From positions 4,370,430 through 4,434,429 of the forward strand of contig CM041204.1 of the NCBI GenBank assembly GCA_023078555.1: 64,000 nt of DNA, read 5' to 3'. This stretch comes from Ulva prolifera. Taxonomy: Eukaryota > Chlorophyta > Ulvophyceae > Ulvales > Ulvaceae. The position numbers were made by a program, and so were the translations under genes. Below the pieces are notes generated by a model. That model worked only from the letters and a program-made list of their open reading frames with translations. It did not search any database and was not told the origin of the DNA. How positions within the stretch are numbered: the stretch's first letter is position 1; every line of letters begins with the position of its first letter. Below, in pieces: positions 24,207-37,100 of this stretch.

Positions 24207-27200
24207 ATGGGGACATTGATGGACACGACGAGCAAGCGCTTGGCTTCGGCCATCCGTGATGTCAAGTCGTCAGGCGCGCCGGCGCAGGCTGCATCGCCTG
24301 GAGGAAAGTATCATGGGGGATTTCAGTCAGGTGGTGGCACATGGGGCAGGGCAGTGACAGGCCGTGGAGAGCCAGCTGGAGCATCTCAACTCCCAGCTAA
24401 GAAAGACTCTGACAGGAAGCCCCTTGCACCTTCTCATCCGCTGCAGCCTCAAACGTCAGCCCAGAACATCATGCGGCCTGGCAGCTCCGTCGGGCGAAGG
24501 CAGCGAATCCGCCCAAATTCTGCCGGAGCATTCTCTACATGGGACATGATAGGTCCAAAAGACCTCCCAAAATGCGCTAAGGGCACAAGTCCTCGCCCTT
24601 CCATGCGGCCTAGATCTGCAACAGCCAGACCTGCTGCCTACAGGTGCCGCCTCACTTGTTACCAGCTTACACAATTAAGCACACCAATTCTATCCAACGA
24701 GAGCAGCAGCACTCGACACACTTCTGTCCCCTCTGTCAATGCGTCTGCAGCTCTCATTGAGCCTCTCTCCACATCGATTGCGTGCGCGGTTGCAACATGA
24801 GCTCGTCCCATGCCGTCGCTGCTGGCCCATGCTTGCAACGTTGTCCTTCAAATCCAGCAGGAGTGGTGATCCACCACCTGAGTGCCTTCTGACATGCAGC
24901 AATCGTGCACCTGTGGAAACAGCACATTGCGGTCTAGCCGGGGAGGGCCTCGCACTCACATCACCCGTTGCACCCAAGCAGCGAAGGCGCCCTCCAACTG
25001 CCCCTTCCCCACACGACACCTTCTCGAGGCCCGCGAACGCTGATCTCACCACCTCTCGCACTCTCACTGCTGTCTGCGCTGGCACAACTGGTAGGCGCCA
25101 AGGTGGCGGCGCAGGGCCCCCTGGTCCTCGTGCGTTTGCGGATCCCTACAAGCCCTTTAAGCGCCCAAGTTCTGGCTCTCAGAAATTATCGCTCGCTGCC
25201 CGGGATCCCACAAGCATCATGGCAGTCCTGGAGCAGGGATTGACCGTCAAAGATGACTTCCAGGCCAATCCAACCCACGACGCAGACCTATCTCGCGGGC
25301 CTGCGCCACACGTAGCACCCCCACATGAGCATCTTACACACAAGCCGCAGCGGAATCATGAACCGTCAAAGATGCACGCCATGAGCCCGGTGGCCAACCC
25401 GGCAGAAAGGACGGCGGGTGAGAGCGGATTTGATGTCACCGCCCATCCACCCGCTTCAGCCGGCCTTCTGCTGGACGATGAGGCTAGTCTCGAGGAACGG
25501 GGGGGCTCAGAGGATGAGGGGGAGGCTGCAGGGCAGGTGACGCTGCGGCAGCAGCTGGCGGCGGCTGCGGCGGTCGGGCCGGAGCGCGTGCGGCAGGTTG
25601 AGCAGGCGCTGGTGGCAGCTGTGAAGCGGCGAGCGACGGTGTACGTCACGAAGGAGCAGGTGCTCGAGAAGGCCCTGCGGGAGGTTGATGGGGACGTGAG
25701 TGAGCTTGGAGTACGGGACGTGCGGCGGGTGTGCCGCCGCTTCACTTGTCAAACTGGTCACCCCATCCCAATTAGCCGCTGGCATAGATTTGATGCGTGT
25801 GCTCGCCTGGACGGGTATTCTGAATGCTGGGTATGCCGAGTTTGCTCTGGTAGGCGTTGCAAGTGAGTGCGGCGGCGAGTTGTGGACTCCAGGCAGCACG
25901 GCCTGGGCTGTGGATGCAGGTAGCAGAGAATCTCGGCTTGCGCCTCCCGATGCCGGAGGCCCTTGCCCTGTTCTCCCACCACGGCTTCACCACATTCATC
26001 ATGCCGATGGCGGCCTTCCTCGAGCTCATGCTCCCGAGCGGCGCCGCCAAGGCGACCGCCGAGGCACCCGCCAAGCGGCGGCCGTTCGCTGCCCCCGCCG
26101 CCGCCGCGCCGCCTGCGGCCTGCAAGATCACATACTACCCCTGCAAGACGCCGGTGTTCACGCCGTCGCGGTGGCGGCAGACGGGGCAGGAGGCGATCGA
26201 GCGGTCGGGGCGCGTGCCGGACGCACGCCTGCGCCTGGAGTTTGTGTACGGCTACTCCGGCTTCAACACGACCTCATGTAACCTGTTCTACAACTGCAAC
26301 CGCGAGGTGCGGCCCCCTGACCACTCTGTGTGCCAGGGCTCCAGGAGTCACAGCATTCTGGCCGGTGCTGAATAGGAGCTGTGGTCCATCGTGCTGCCCC
26401 CAGGACAGCGACTTCTGGAGCCGGCACGGCCCTTCGATGCTGTGGCTGGTGAACGACTCGGTGGAGCAATTTTCATGCATGGGCTTCCTGGGCAAGTCTG
26501 TGTTGTACCGGCCATGGCAATGTGGTCATGGCGCACTTGAACCGTATGGTTTGTGTGCGGTGGCCATGAGAGCTCTGAAAGACTGCGGTTCGCATGATCC
26601 ACATGTCTCAGACATCTAGGGCTTTGAGGAGCGCTGGTGTTGTCGCGTTCCGATGCCAACTCAGTGAGCAGTGGCCGCACTCGCGCCTTGCATCCACGAC
26701 GGGGCACACATGTCACCACCATGGTAACAGTGCCTTCCTCCTGTTCACCAGTCAACACAGGATCGGGGCGTCAGCGAGCAGTGACTCTAACTTGACCCAT
26801 GCGGCGTGATGTGATTACGTGCTGCAATGGAGCGCTGATGTCTGCATGGCAGTGCAGGTCGTGTACTACGTCGCGGCTGTGGCTGTGGTGTACACGCCGC
26901 CTGCAGACAGCTGCGATGGTGGCGAGGTGCCCCTTGGCCACACCCAGCGCTTCTTCCTCGGCCACGACGACGACATCCGCAGCCTCGCGATGTGCCCAGC
27001 CCTGGTGCAGGTGCGCCGCCCGACTGCAGCTACACAGGCCACTTGCACTGTTTACGTTCAAAGGCATTCCTCACCAGTGGTGTTCAGGTAGATGCGGCGC
27101 ACTATCCTGCGAATTCGCTTGTTGCAACGGGTCAGGTCACATCGACTGAGCATGGCCCGTACATTTCGATCTGGGACTCTCGTTCTGAAGTGGATCGGCT

Positions 27201-30200
27201 GCGAGGAGCTTCACCACCATCTGGAAGTGTGGGAACCAAAGCCGCAACTGAAGCAGTGTCATCAGCAGGCAGCAGTGCTAGTCTGCCAGAACTGAGGCGG
27301 ATCGAACTGGGCAAGGACTACAGAGGGATAGGAGCGCTGGCGTTCAGCCCGGACGGCAAGCTGCTGGTGGCCGTCACTCTGGACAATTTCCACTCGGTGC
27401 TGGTGTTTGACTGGCGAGCTGGTGTTGCCTTGAGTGAGGGGCGGGGCTTTGCGGGTGAACCGCCTCAGGTGATTGTTCGGCCATCTCTGGATTTGCACTG
27501 CAGTGAGGCAGGCATGGTGTGGAGCTACACTCTGCAGCTGACTCGGCAGCAGCGCACTGGGACATGTTGTGGAAGCCGTTGGGATCTCTTGGAATCTTCG
27601 TTTGCTATGCATGCATGCTCACGCGGCGTTTCAATGCATCCGATGTGACTCTCGTCATGCCCTTCTTGCTGTTGGCTGTGGCCATCTGCGCCTCCACTGG
27701 TGCGATTTGCCATTGCAAGCCCGGTCAGTACCGTTCTTTAGATACTGATGCCACCTTAACACGTCCAAATCTGCTACACTTCAACATAGCACTGCGAGAC
27801 TAATCGTGCGGCCATCTCAAGCCGTATCCTGCACTGGCCATCTGTCTGTGATGGGCCACAGAGTGCCATGGACGCCAAGTGATGTTGGATCTACAGCTTT
27901 CCCCCCCTCCACTGGTCCATCTTTGGATGCTCGATGTTGAGTCAAGTTTGGTCGACTGCACTGTGGGATTCAGTTGTATCTCTGACCACTGGACGTGAAC
28001 TGCACGGCTCTGATGGGATAGCGTGCCAGTCAACCAACCAGCCTGTGAACGGGTGCCAAGGCCTCACAATCGCCTGCAGGTCTTTGGCGCCACTTGGAAC
28101 CCCCACGCCACGGACCCAAGCGCCTCCACATTTGTCACCTGGGGCAAGAAGCACTGCAAGCTGTGGTGGCAGCAACAGGAAGGCCAGCCGCCCACAGGCC
28201 GGGCTGCCTCAACAGGCACCCTCAAAGCAGCTGACACGCAGTCCGGCACCCCGTGGGCCTGCAAGCAGCTTTCCTTTGGCCGCTTCGACCTGCAGAACGT
28301 CCACAGTGCCGCGTTTCTGGCTGTCACGCATGCGCTGGTGCTCGGGCTCGCCCGGGGTGACCTGCTGGTGTTTGAGGGCAATGTGGCTACCAGGAGCATC
28401 GCAGCTCACCACCCCGGGCCGCAGTACATTGCTCCGGATGGGAGCGTGACATATGGCGGCGTGAGGGGCCTGGCGCTGCTGGAGGACGCTGTGCTCCTGA
28501 GTGCGGGTGCGGTGTTGTGCTGTGCGCATTGCCAGTTGCAGTCCAGGCTGCTGACCATGTGTGGGTGCTACGATTGAGTGGCCACATGAGCACTTGCGAC
28601 TTGCCCTGCCACGTTGTTAGCGGCAGCGGCAGAGCGACACTGCAAGCGGACGTACGGCTTGGCACCAGGACGGGCGCTCTGGCGCTGCTGAGCTTCTTGA
28701 TGGGCCTCATGTACTGCCTGCTCTGCTGTCCAGCTGGGACTGGCGTAAGAATGAGGGACAGCCACTGCCAGAGATGTACCTCAATCTTCCTATGCGTTTG
28801 ATTGGTGACCCTTCTGCGCTAGCGAGCACCAGACTGTACGCTTTTTATCTTTCACACGAACGAGCACAGCAACAAATAGCTGTCATGAATTCTGAAGGCC
28901 ATCTGCCACATCCACCGTCAAAAGCCAGACCAGTCATCAGCTTTGATCGCTGGCTTGATTGAGAATAAAGAATCGCCACACTCTACGTCCATTTGCGAGT
29001 TGAGAATTGCCACAAATAATAAGCACAGAAGCAGGCGCGGCACCGCATGACGTGCAGCGCTACTACACCCAGGCACTCCAGCGAGCTTTGCTGCATGGCG
29101 CCACGTGCCCGTCAGACGTGGCCGTCACCTCACAGTGCAGCGCACAGACTGCAGGCGCAGACGGGGCAGTGAAGCGGTGGCAAGTGAAGGATGGAGTCAT
29201 CTCGGAGAAGCGCCTCGAGAAGACGCTGCGCCTGGAGAGCCCGTACGGAGGTGGCGAGAAGCCGCCCGCGGTGCGTGCGCTGTGCGTGAGCCCGCTGGAC
29301 CGGGACATCATGATCGGCACCGCGGCCTGCGACATCTGGGAGGTCCACGACGCCCGCCAGGTGAGCCTCCCGCAGCCTGCAGCCCCTGCATGCGCTTCAC
29401 CCCTCTACATCTACATCCAAACGCAGCACCAGTTACCACAAACAGGTTCACGTATGCATGCTGGATGCGCGCTTGCAGGAGCAAAATCACTGTTGTGTCG
29501 ACTGTGTCAACTGCAGCACCAACCATGCATGCATGCAGTCCGACAGGCCTCTAGGCACGCGTGTGTAGTTACACTTGCACTTTGTGCTACAGATGCTCCT
29601 GCCGGGGTCAGGGTCGGGGTCAGGAGTGACGACTCGTGATTCTATACCCACGTGCAGGAGGTCATCATGTATGGGAACAATGGCGCGGTGCACGCGGTCG
29701 CGTGGCACCCCGTCCGCACCGCCCTCTTTGCCATCGCCAGCGACGCACCCCGTGTGTTTGTCTGCGACGCAAACGCACGCAGCGTCATCAAGACATGCGC
29801 AACCGGCACGCCGTGCCGCGCCGCAGCGTGGTCCACGCGGCCGCTCCGCGGCGGCCACATGCACCACCTCGCCCTCGGGGGCGCGAAGGGCCGCATCGTC
29901 GTCCTCGACGAGGAGAGCCTCCGGCCGGTTTCGGACCTCCGAGAGGGCCGCCATGCGGTGAACGACCTCAAGTATAACCCCGCCGCGACGGTCCTCGCTG
30001 CGGCCTGTGCGGACCGGCACGTGGACCTCTACACGGTTGGCACCGGGCCGGGGGGGCGGTATGTGCGCGTTGCGCGCTGCGTCGGCCACTCCGCCGCGGT
30101 GCGCACGCTCGACTGGGCTGTGGACGGGGCGGTGCTGCAGAGCGCGTGTGCGGCGGGGGAGCTGCTGTACTGGGACGGCCGCAGCGGGCGGCAGGTGCGG

Positions 30201-30776
30201 GAGAACCAGCGCGACACGGCCTGGGCGACGTGGACGAGCCTGCTGGGGTTTCCGGCGATGGGCGTGTGGTACGGCGGCGCGGACGGGACGGACGTGAACG
30301 CTGTGTGCTGTGACCCGTCAGAGCGGTGGCTCGCGGCTGCGGACGACCGCGGCCTGGTGCGGCTGCTGGCGTACCCGTGTGTGGTGGAGCGCGCGGCGAG
30401 CCGGGGATACGTTGGGCACTCGGCGCATGTGTCGTGCGTGCGGTTCTGCGCCGGGGCGGAGGACGGGGCGCCTGTGCGGCTGCTGAGCGGCGGTGGCGCG
30501 GACCGCGCGGTGTTCCAGTTCACGTTGGAGGAGGCGGTGCCAGAGGAGCCCCCGCCGCCACCGCCAGAGCCGGTGTGGACGGCGCTGGATGAGGAGGGGA
30601 AGGTGTTTGGATGGGCGTCAGCGCAGGCGGCACCGGCGGTGGAGGCCGGAGCGGAGCAGGAGGTGCAGGGGGAGGAGAGGGCAGCAGCTGACACTGAGTA
30701 CGGGGGCCGCGCGAGTGACGACGGAGCGGGCGGATGGGATGAGGAGGAAGTTGCGAGTATGGACGGTCGTGGGTGA
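24207..30776 (+). CDS. EML-type microtubule-associated protein (HELP plus WD40 repeats)
   Basis: Exons: 24207-24643, 24861-25695, 25920-26306, 26858-27010, 27088-27468, 28080-28506, 29155-29360, 29658-30776; all junctions keep phase and give about 1,314 residues. The N-terminal 390 residues are Pro/Ser-rich and basic with RPNSAGAFSTW. Next is a helical EF-hand-like segment (VYVTKEQVLEKALREVDGD, NLGLRLPMPEALALF, IMPMAAFLELML). The HELP motif follows (LRLEFVYGYSGFN, then VVYYVAAVAVVYTP, FFLGHDDDIRSLAMCP), then two WD40 propellers (SIWDSR, ALAFSPDGKLLVAVT, VFGATWNPHATDP, STFVTWGKKHCKLWW, VRALCVSPLDRDIMIGTA, VHAVAWHPVRTALFAIA, VNAVCCDPSERWLAAADD). The tail is acidic. EML proteins bind microtubules through the HELP/propeller unit; in algae a cytoskeletal or flagellar role is plausible but inferred. 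Confidence 0.9.
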
Positions 30777-31139
30777 ATGCTACATATGGGGACGTGCTGC
30801 TGTGTGGAGGGAGCCGACGTGTGAAATTCAGTAATGCGTATGCTTAAGGGATGGCATCGGAGTGTGCGGTAAGTTGCGTTTGCAGCGTCGGTTTCGGGGG
30901 AACAAATGTCGGCATGAACACAGAGCTGTGTCCACAGGGCTCCAGAGTGCTAGTATCTGGCTTGCGAGAATGATGGCAGCAGCGGCCTGATGTCACAGTG
31001 CATTCCGCTTGCATAAGCTTACAACAATGACAGACGCTTTGCTGAGCTCCAGCCATGTTCATCTGCTCCCTTAAGTCAGATCTGACAGTGCTCGCAAGCT
31101 CTTGGCCGGGGAGAGCTTCGAGCAACTGAGGTTGAAAGC
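30777..31139. other. Convergent 3' region of the EML and DRP5B genes
   Basis: 363 bp lie between the two stop codons. TTACA at 31019-31023 reads TGTAA on the minus strand, about 120 bp past the DRP5B stop, and fits a chlorophyte poly(A) signal. No TGTAA was seen for the EML gene here. Confidence 0.6.
31019..31023 (-). promoter_or_regulatory. Poly(A) signal TGTAA for the DRP5B gene
   Basis: TGTAA on the minus strand about 120 bp downstream of the stop at 31140. This is the usual spacing and motif of chlorophyte polyadenylation. Confidence 0.55.
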
Positions 31140-34100
31140 TCAGACAGCCGTGGCGGCCACAGCAGTCCCCTTCCGTAGCAGACTCTTGATGTCACCAAAC
31201 GTTGACTTCAGCTGTTGCATATCCTGCAGTTCAGCATCCAGTGCCTTCTGCTTGCCCGTCAGTTCCAGCCGAGCCTGCACAGGCCCATAGCAATCAATGA
31301 CCAGGCAGAGCGATGTGCCCAGAGCAGACCAAGGAATTCCGTCTGGCGCTTCCGCATGGCTACAGAGTGTTGAATGCTCAACACTGCTGTGCATTGGCCG
31401 AGCAAGCTCTCATAACATGGGAAACATACATGAGCCCTCACACATGATCCAGACACATACGATCAACCATTCACAGCATCGGTATCACATGGATGAGACA
31501 GAGCCCCTGCTATCATGCGACAGGAACCTGGACCTGCAAGAGTGCACAGCTGTGATAGCAAATGATCTGCAGGTCTTCGACTGTGGGCAGCTGTGCACCT
31601 CTTTTGTGCTGCAGAGTGCTGTGATGTCCTCCTGGTCCAGGCACTTCTGCAGATACTCCGAGAGGCCGTCCTGCATCTGGAGCAGCAGCTTGTAGTTAAA
31701 CTTCCTGACAGTGTCCCCAACGAATCCCTCCCTGATGCTGGCAAACAGGCCCTGTGTCAGCTGCGGCACGGATTTCTGCGCAAGCTGCCCCCGTGGCTGG
31801 CTCAACATGGGCTCGATGCGGCTGTCGATGATTGCCTTCAGAATCTGCACCGCCTCGCCAGAGCTAGCTTGCACGATACTGACGACCTCCTGCACAGCAG
31901 CATCCTGCACCTGTGTCTTACGCTGTGCTTACCACAGCAGCATCCTGGCGTGCAGAGGCGGTAGAGGCGCACGTTGGTCCCCACGTCACAGTTCACCGCG
32001 TATGTCGCGTTGCTGTGGCTGAGGGTCACAAAGCGGGTGCGAGACTTCAGGTCCTCTAGGGCAGCGTCCTTTGCGGCCGTGACATGCTCATCCAGGAACT
32101 GTGTGAAGTGCCCTTCGATGCAGTCCAGGATGCTCCCGTTCATTGCGTGTAGTGTTGCATCACCTGGAGACAAGCGTTCTGTTATCTGGGTACCCTGCCC
32201 TACAGTACGGGCTTAGCCCACACGTCGTGCTGCGCATTGCCGCGGTGTCTTTGTTGTGCTTCCTTCGTTCCAGCACAGCGCTCATGTACCATCATCTGAT
32301 GTGCCAGCAAGTGGCACGTAGGCAGTGCTGGAACCACAGCAGCCATTGGAACGGCGAGCCGCTGCTAGAATGACACTTCAGCAAATCAGGTACAAAACGA
32401 CATCTACCAACTGTAAACTCTATGATCCTGTGCGCGCGCAGGTCATGGGTCATGCACGCGCAGCGGTCAGGCCAAGCTAGATGCGCAGGAGTCCAAGCAA
32501 AAACGCTAGGGAGCACCTGCAGCACCTGGCGCAGACACCGAATTGAGGCTCATCTGCAACACGCGTCGCAGCACATGCTTCACCCGCTCGCCAAGCTGTG
32601 GCAACAGTGGTGCAAATGCTCGCTCAGCCTTGTCTGCAGCTAGCTGGGCGGCCACGGACGTGATGTTTGGGGCATCCGTGCGGCTCCCCAGGCCACACTT
32701 GTTGTCGGTCTCGGCATCGGTGACCCATGGACAATGCGTGAGGTTCACAAACTCCCTGGACTCAGGTTGATGACTGTCAGCACCAGGGAATGCAAAACAT
32801 AACGGGGTCTGTGTGGCACTGCATGCATCCGTGCGATCATTTGTCATCTGCGGCTTACGCAGACAGGAGAGTCACAAGACAACTACGCGGAGAGTGCAAC
32901 GGACACTGCATGCCATGCCATCAGCTGCATGAGGCATCGTTGTCTTCGTTCGCTCTTGCGGCAGTTCCTGATGCACAGCACTGTGAACACAAGTCAGCAG
33001 CTCGTGACCCATGGCCATAAGGACTGCTGCTTCTCTGCACAACCTGAGCTCAACAAGCTGTGAGGCAGAGTGGGGACCTCACCGGAACTCGTCCAGGACT
33101 CGGAAGTACTGTGCGCCTCCATACAGCTGCCGGTCCCCGAACTTCTTGAGCATATCCTCCATCCACTTGTCCTCGAGCTCAAAGCCGAGAGTGCACTGCA
33201 GAGGGCCTTCCGCGTCCCACTCCTTCTGCAGTGACTGGCCAGAGCTCGCATGGTCTGGAAGGCATGCGTCTCCGCTGAGCAGCTTTGCAATCTCCTTCAG
33301 CACAGCCAGCAGCACGCGCCGCACGTGGTCCTGCACAGCGCACCATCTCGCAGCAGCTCCTCCTGGCAACAGTCGTGGCTGCATCACATGCTTTGCAGAA
33401 GAGGTGGTTGCCTTGCATAGCTATAGGGGCAACACTGCTGCAATCAGACAATCACATTCAGATCAGATTCATATCAGAATTTGAGGTCAGAAATCCTCAG
33501 AAATCAGACTGTGGAGCGAGCGTCAGATCAGATCACATCTCATATCAGTTCATAAAAAAACGTGGCGGCAGAGCCCTGTGCGATAGCTACCCATGGCAGG
33601 ATCACTGGCCAGCGTGATTTCCACACCGCGGCCAGGTCAGGCTTGCCTGAAACATGCTGCAGCCGTGGTGAAAGCATGGCGGAGCATGGTGCCACTGTTC
33701 AACAAAGTGAAGCACAATTGATTTTCAGTAATTGAGCCAGCAGACCGCTATTTCCCAGGCCGAGCTCGAGTCTACACTACGATGTGTCTGGGACTAGCAC
33801 TCTGCTGGCCTGCCAGCTGGAACACGAGATGCACAGGGCACACCTTGAGCTTGCTGTCGTCTAGGCTCCGCTGAGCCTCGTCGAGCAGCTCCTTCTCTTG
33901 TTTCTGCAGGTGGCCATTGTGTGTGGTGTGCATGAACGACAAAGGCGGGGCTCGAGGATGAAGTGTCTGAGCACTTGGTCTGTGGTGCCACCACAGAGAT
34001 GAAGTCAGGCAATGTGGTGTCCTAAGGCAGTTGGCATGAGCAGACACCATCGCTCAATCACAGCTAAAACAAGGAACTCGCACATGGCTCATCCGAATCG

Positions 34101-37100
34101 ACTGAATCTGCCGTATCGGGTGATACACTACAGACAGATGTGGTCCCGGTCGTCCGCAGTGGTCAAGGTCTGATAGCAGAAAGACGACGACAAAGCAGTC
34201 ACTTTCACTGTCGGGGGCAGGAGACGCTCACCAGCGTGCGGGTCTGGCTGTCAATGTACCTCGAGATGGGCTGAATCTGCTCGCAGTAGCGGCGCAGGAG
34301 CTCGGTCTCGAGGAACCTGCGGACATTCGACACCCCGAGGTGGCACCGCTCGTCCGCCGTCAGCGGCCGCCGCAGCTTCGCCTCCACGCCCGCCCGGTCC
34401 TGCTCCTCCCGCTCCCTCAACACCGCCTGGAAGTCTTCGTCCCTGCAGGCAGCTACACTGCAGCCACGCTGTCCTTGTGAGCCAGCTGCCCACCACAAGC
34501 TACTGTATGGGCCCCACTGCAAGGTGGAGACAGGGTTATACATACCCTGAGGGTTTGTGGCTGTATTTCTGGGCGGCGGCGGGAGCTTGCAAGCGGACTA
34601 GATGGCACGCGGTCCTGATTCACTTGCACATGTTTGGGTGCATGCATCTCTGCCTTGCAGCGGCCGTCACCTCGCTGCCATCGTCTGTACTTATGTCTCA
34701 AATGCTATCGTGCAGAACGAGCTGTGGAACGGGAACACAGCTCGCACATGGCAGCGACGGACTGATCAGCGGCACTGGGTCGCCTAAAATTGAGAACAAG
34801 TGCTGCTGCGGAACCAGCGCCACACACGCGGGAGCAATGCATGAGGCACGAGCCGTCAGGTGAGCAAGGCCGGGCCGCACGATGCAAACACGCTTTCGCC
34901 GCCGGAGCCGACCCGGCCGGACGGCACCGAGGTGAAGAAGGGCGCGCCCCCGAGCATGGACGCCGCTGCGAGCTGCTGCGCGGAGGGGTGCAGGAACGCC
35001 ATCACGTCAGCACTCGTGGCGAACTTTTGCATCTGCGTGTCGAACTTTGTGGCTACGAGCACCGTGCGCTGCATCTGCGGGTCCGCCTGCGCAGCTGCGG
35101 GCACTGTGGTCGGCATATGTGGTCCCGTTGCCTCGGAGCTGCCAATGTCCGTTCAGGATACGGCTCAGTAGATTTACTGTTGCGACATGGGGCTCCGAGG
35201 CAGGTGGCGCAGCAGGTGGTGCAGCACGTGACAGGTGCATGCGTGAGACGTGTGGGACTAGTAGCAGGGTCGAGTACAAGCGGATCGGGCGCAATGCCTG
35301 CAGACCTCGCCGAAAGGTGTGCTCCCGCGCCCACGGCGCCTCCTCACCCACGGCACACGCACTTGCCCCGACCTCCGTGCCGCAGGCCTACCACGTACAA
35401 ACAACGCACAAAGCCGTGGTCAGCACGTGTGCTTGCTTGTGCGCGTCGGTGAAAGACTATGGCCCGGTCGGCCTCCGTGCGAGCGCGATGGCCTGTTTTT
35501 GGCCATGAATGAGAATCTGATTGCAAGACTCACTTGCAGACCATAGCACAGTCTGCTCACGCCAAGGAAGGTGACAACAACCTGCTCGACTTTGTGCACT
35601 GTGCTGAGATCACGTCAGCACACAAAGGCTCTGCTCCGGGTGATGAACCTGTCGAGCTGTGAATTGGTCGCGCCTGGCACTGCCTGTTGCGCCTGACACT
35701 GCGGGTTGCAGCTGAAGCCTGCTACTAGCACCAGCGCAGGCTCCACAGGAGCTCGCCTTCACACTGCACATAGTGCAAGACACCTCCACATTGTGGCGAT
35801 CTGTGACGGGGGGGTGGGGTGGGCTGCTGGCATCGCTTCGCGGCGGCGCATTTGGCTGTGTAACAGCTGAAGCTGACTGTGTAGTTGTAAAGTATCACAG
35901 TGCAGCGATGGCAGGTGGCGTGGATGATTGAGAGGCGCACCTCAAGCACAACATGGCGAGTTTTGGCATTGACCCAGTCGCTGGCGTCTTCCAGGCAGAG
36001 GTTGATGGAGCTTTCCCGGGAGATCTTCTGCCGCACGATTGCCAGCGCCTGCTCGGACAGCTGCATCAGCGGATTGGGTTTATCCGATTTGGGGATAGAC
36101 ATCAGCCCTGCACACACAGGGCCTGCCACTGACACAGCGATCATGCTAGCGGATTCGCCTCAAATTGACAGATGCATCATGGTGTGAAAAAGCGCTTTGT
36201 TCCTAGGCTGCATGCGCAGGTACACTCGCACGGACGCTGGCCGCCTCGGGGCTGACGCTGAGGCTGACCTGGGGTGTCGATGATCATGAGGTTGGGGCAG
36301 TGCTTGTAGCGGATCCTGACAACGATGTCTGTGCCCTCAAAGCGCCCCTCCTCCTGCAGGCGGGCATTCTCAGCCCCGATGTGGGCCTTGAGCTCTTCCA
36401 GGGCCATGTCCTGGTACCCACCGTCTGTGGCGAGGGAGCACTGTGGGGCCTCGGCGGTGGCGTCATGCACCATCTCGATCGCCAGCGGCCTCCGCGTCTT
36501 GGTCCCTCCCCCAACGTCGTTGAACTGGAAGCCCATCAGAGCCTCGATCAAAGCTGCACGCAGTCGCAAAGGGCGTCTCCAGGGTCCGTACTGCCTGGCA
36601 TGAGGTACATACATGCATTTGTCACAGAGTGCAGGTGGATGTGTACACAGCGATGTATCTCTGTGCGTGTTTTGACAGTTCTGCAGTGGTCCAGAAGAGA
36701 GTGTGCAGGCTGCAACAGGCAACGTATGCAGACTGCAGAAGGCAGAGCCCAACAGCAGCAGAAGCCCCTCATCTGCACAGGTATTCATCGTGTCTGGCTT
36801 GCATCAGCAAGCAGGTGTTGACGCTTCACCAACTGCAAAGTCGTAGCATGGCTGTGAAATGCCAGCACATCACCAGCCTTGGCTCAGACTCCCCATCGTG
36901 ACCCAAACTGAAAGCCTGCTTTTAGTTTGCGACATATAAAGCAGTGACAGCAGAAATTGATTGAACCAGATCTACATCTGCTCACCATGTGGACCAGGAC
37001 ATATGTCCTATATATATAGCAATAGGCCACTGCATGCCCCGCGTCGCGCAAGCCCACACGTGTCATCCACAGCCGGCCTACACACCGGCGGCAACTGTGT

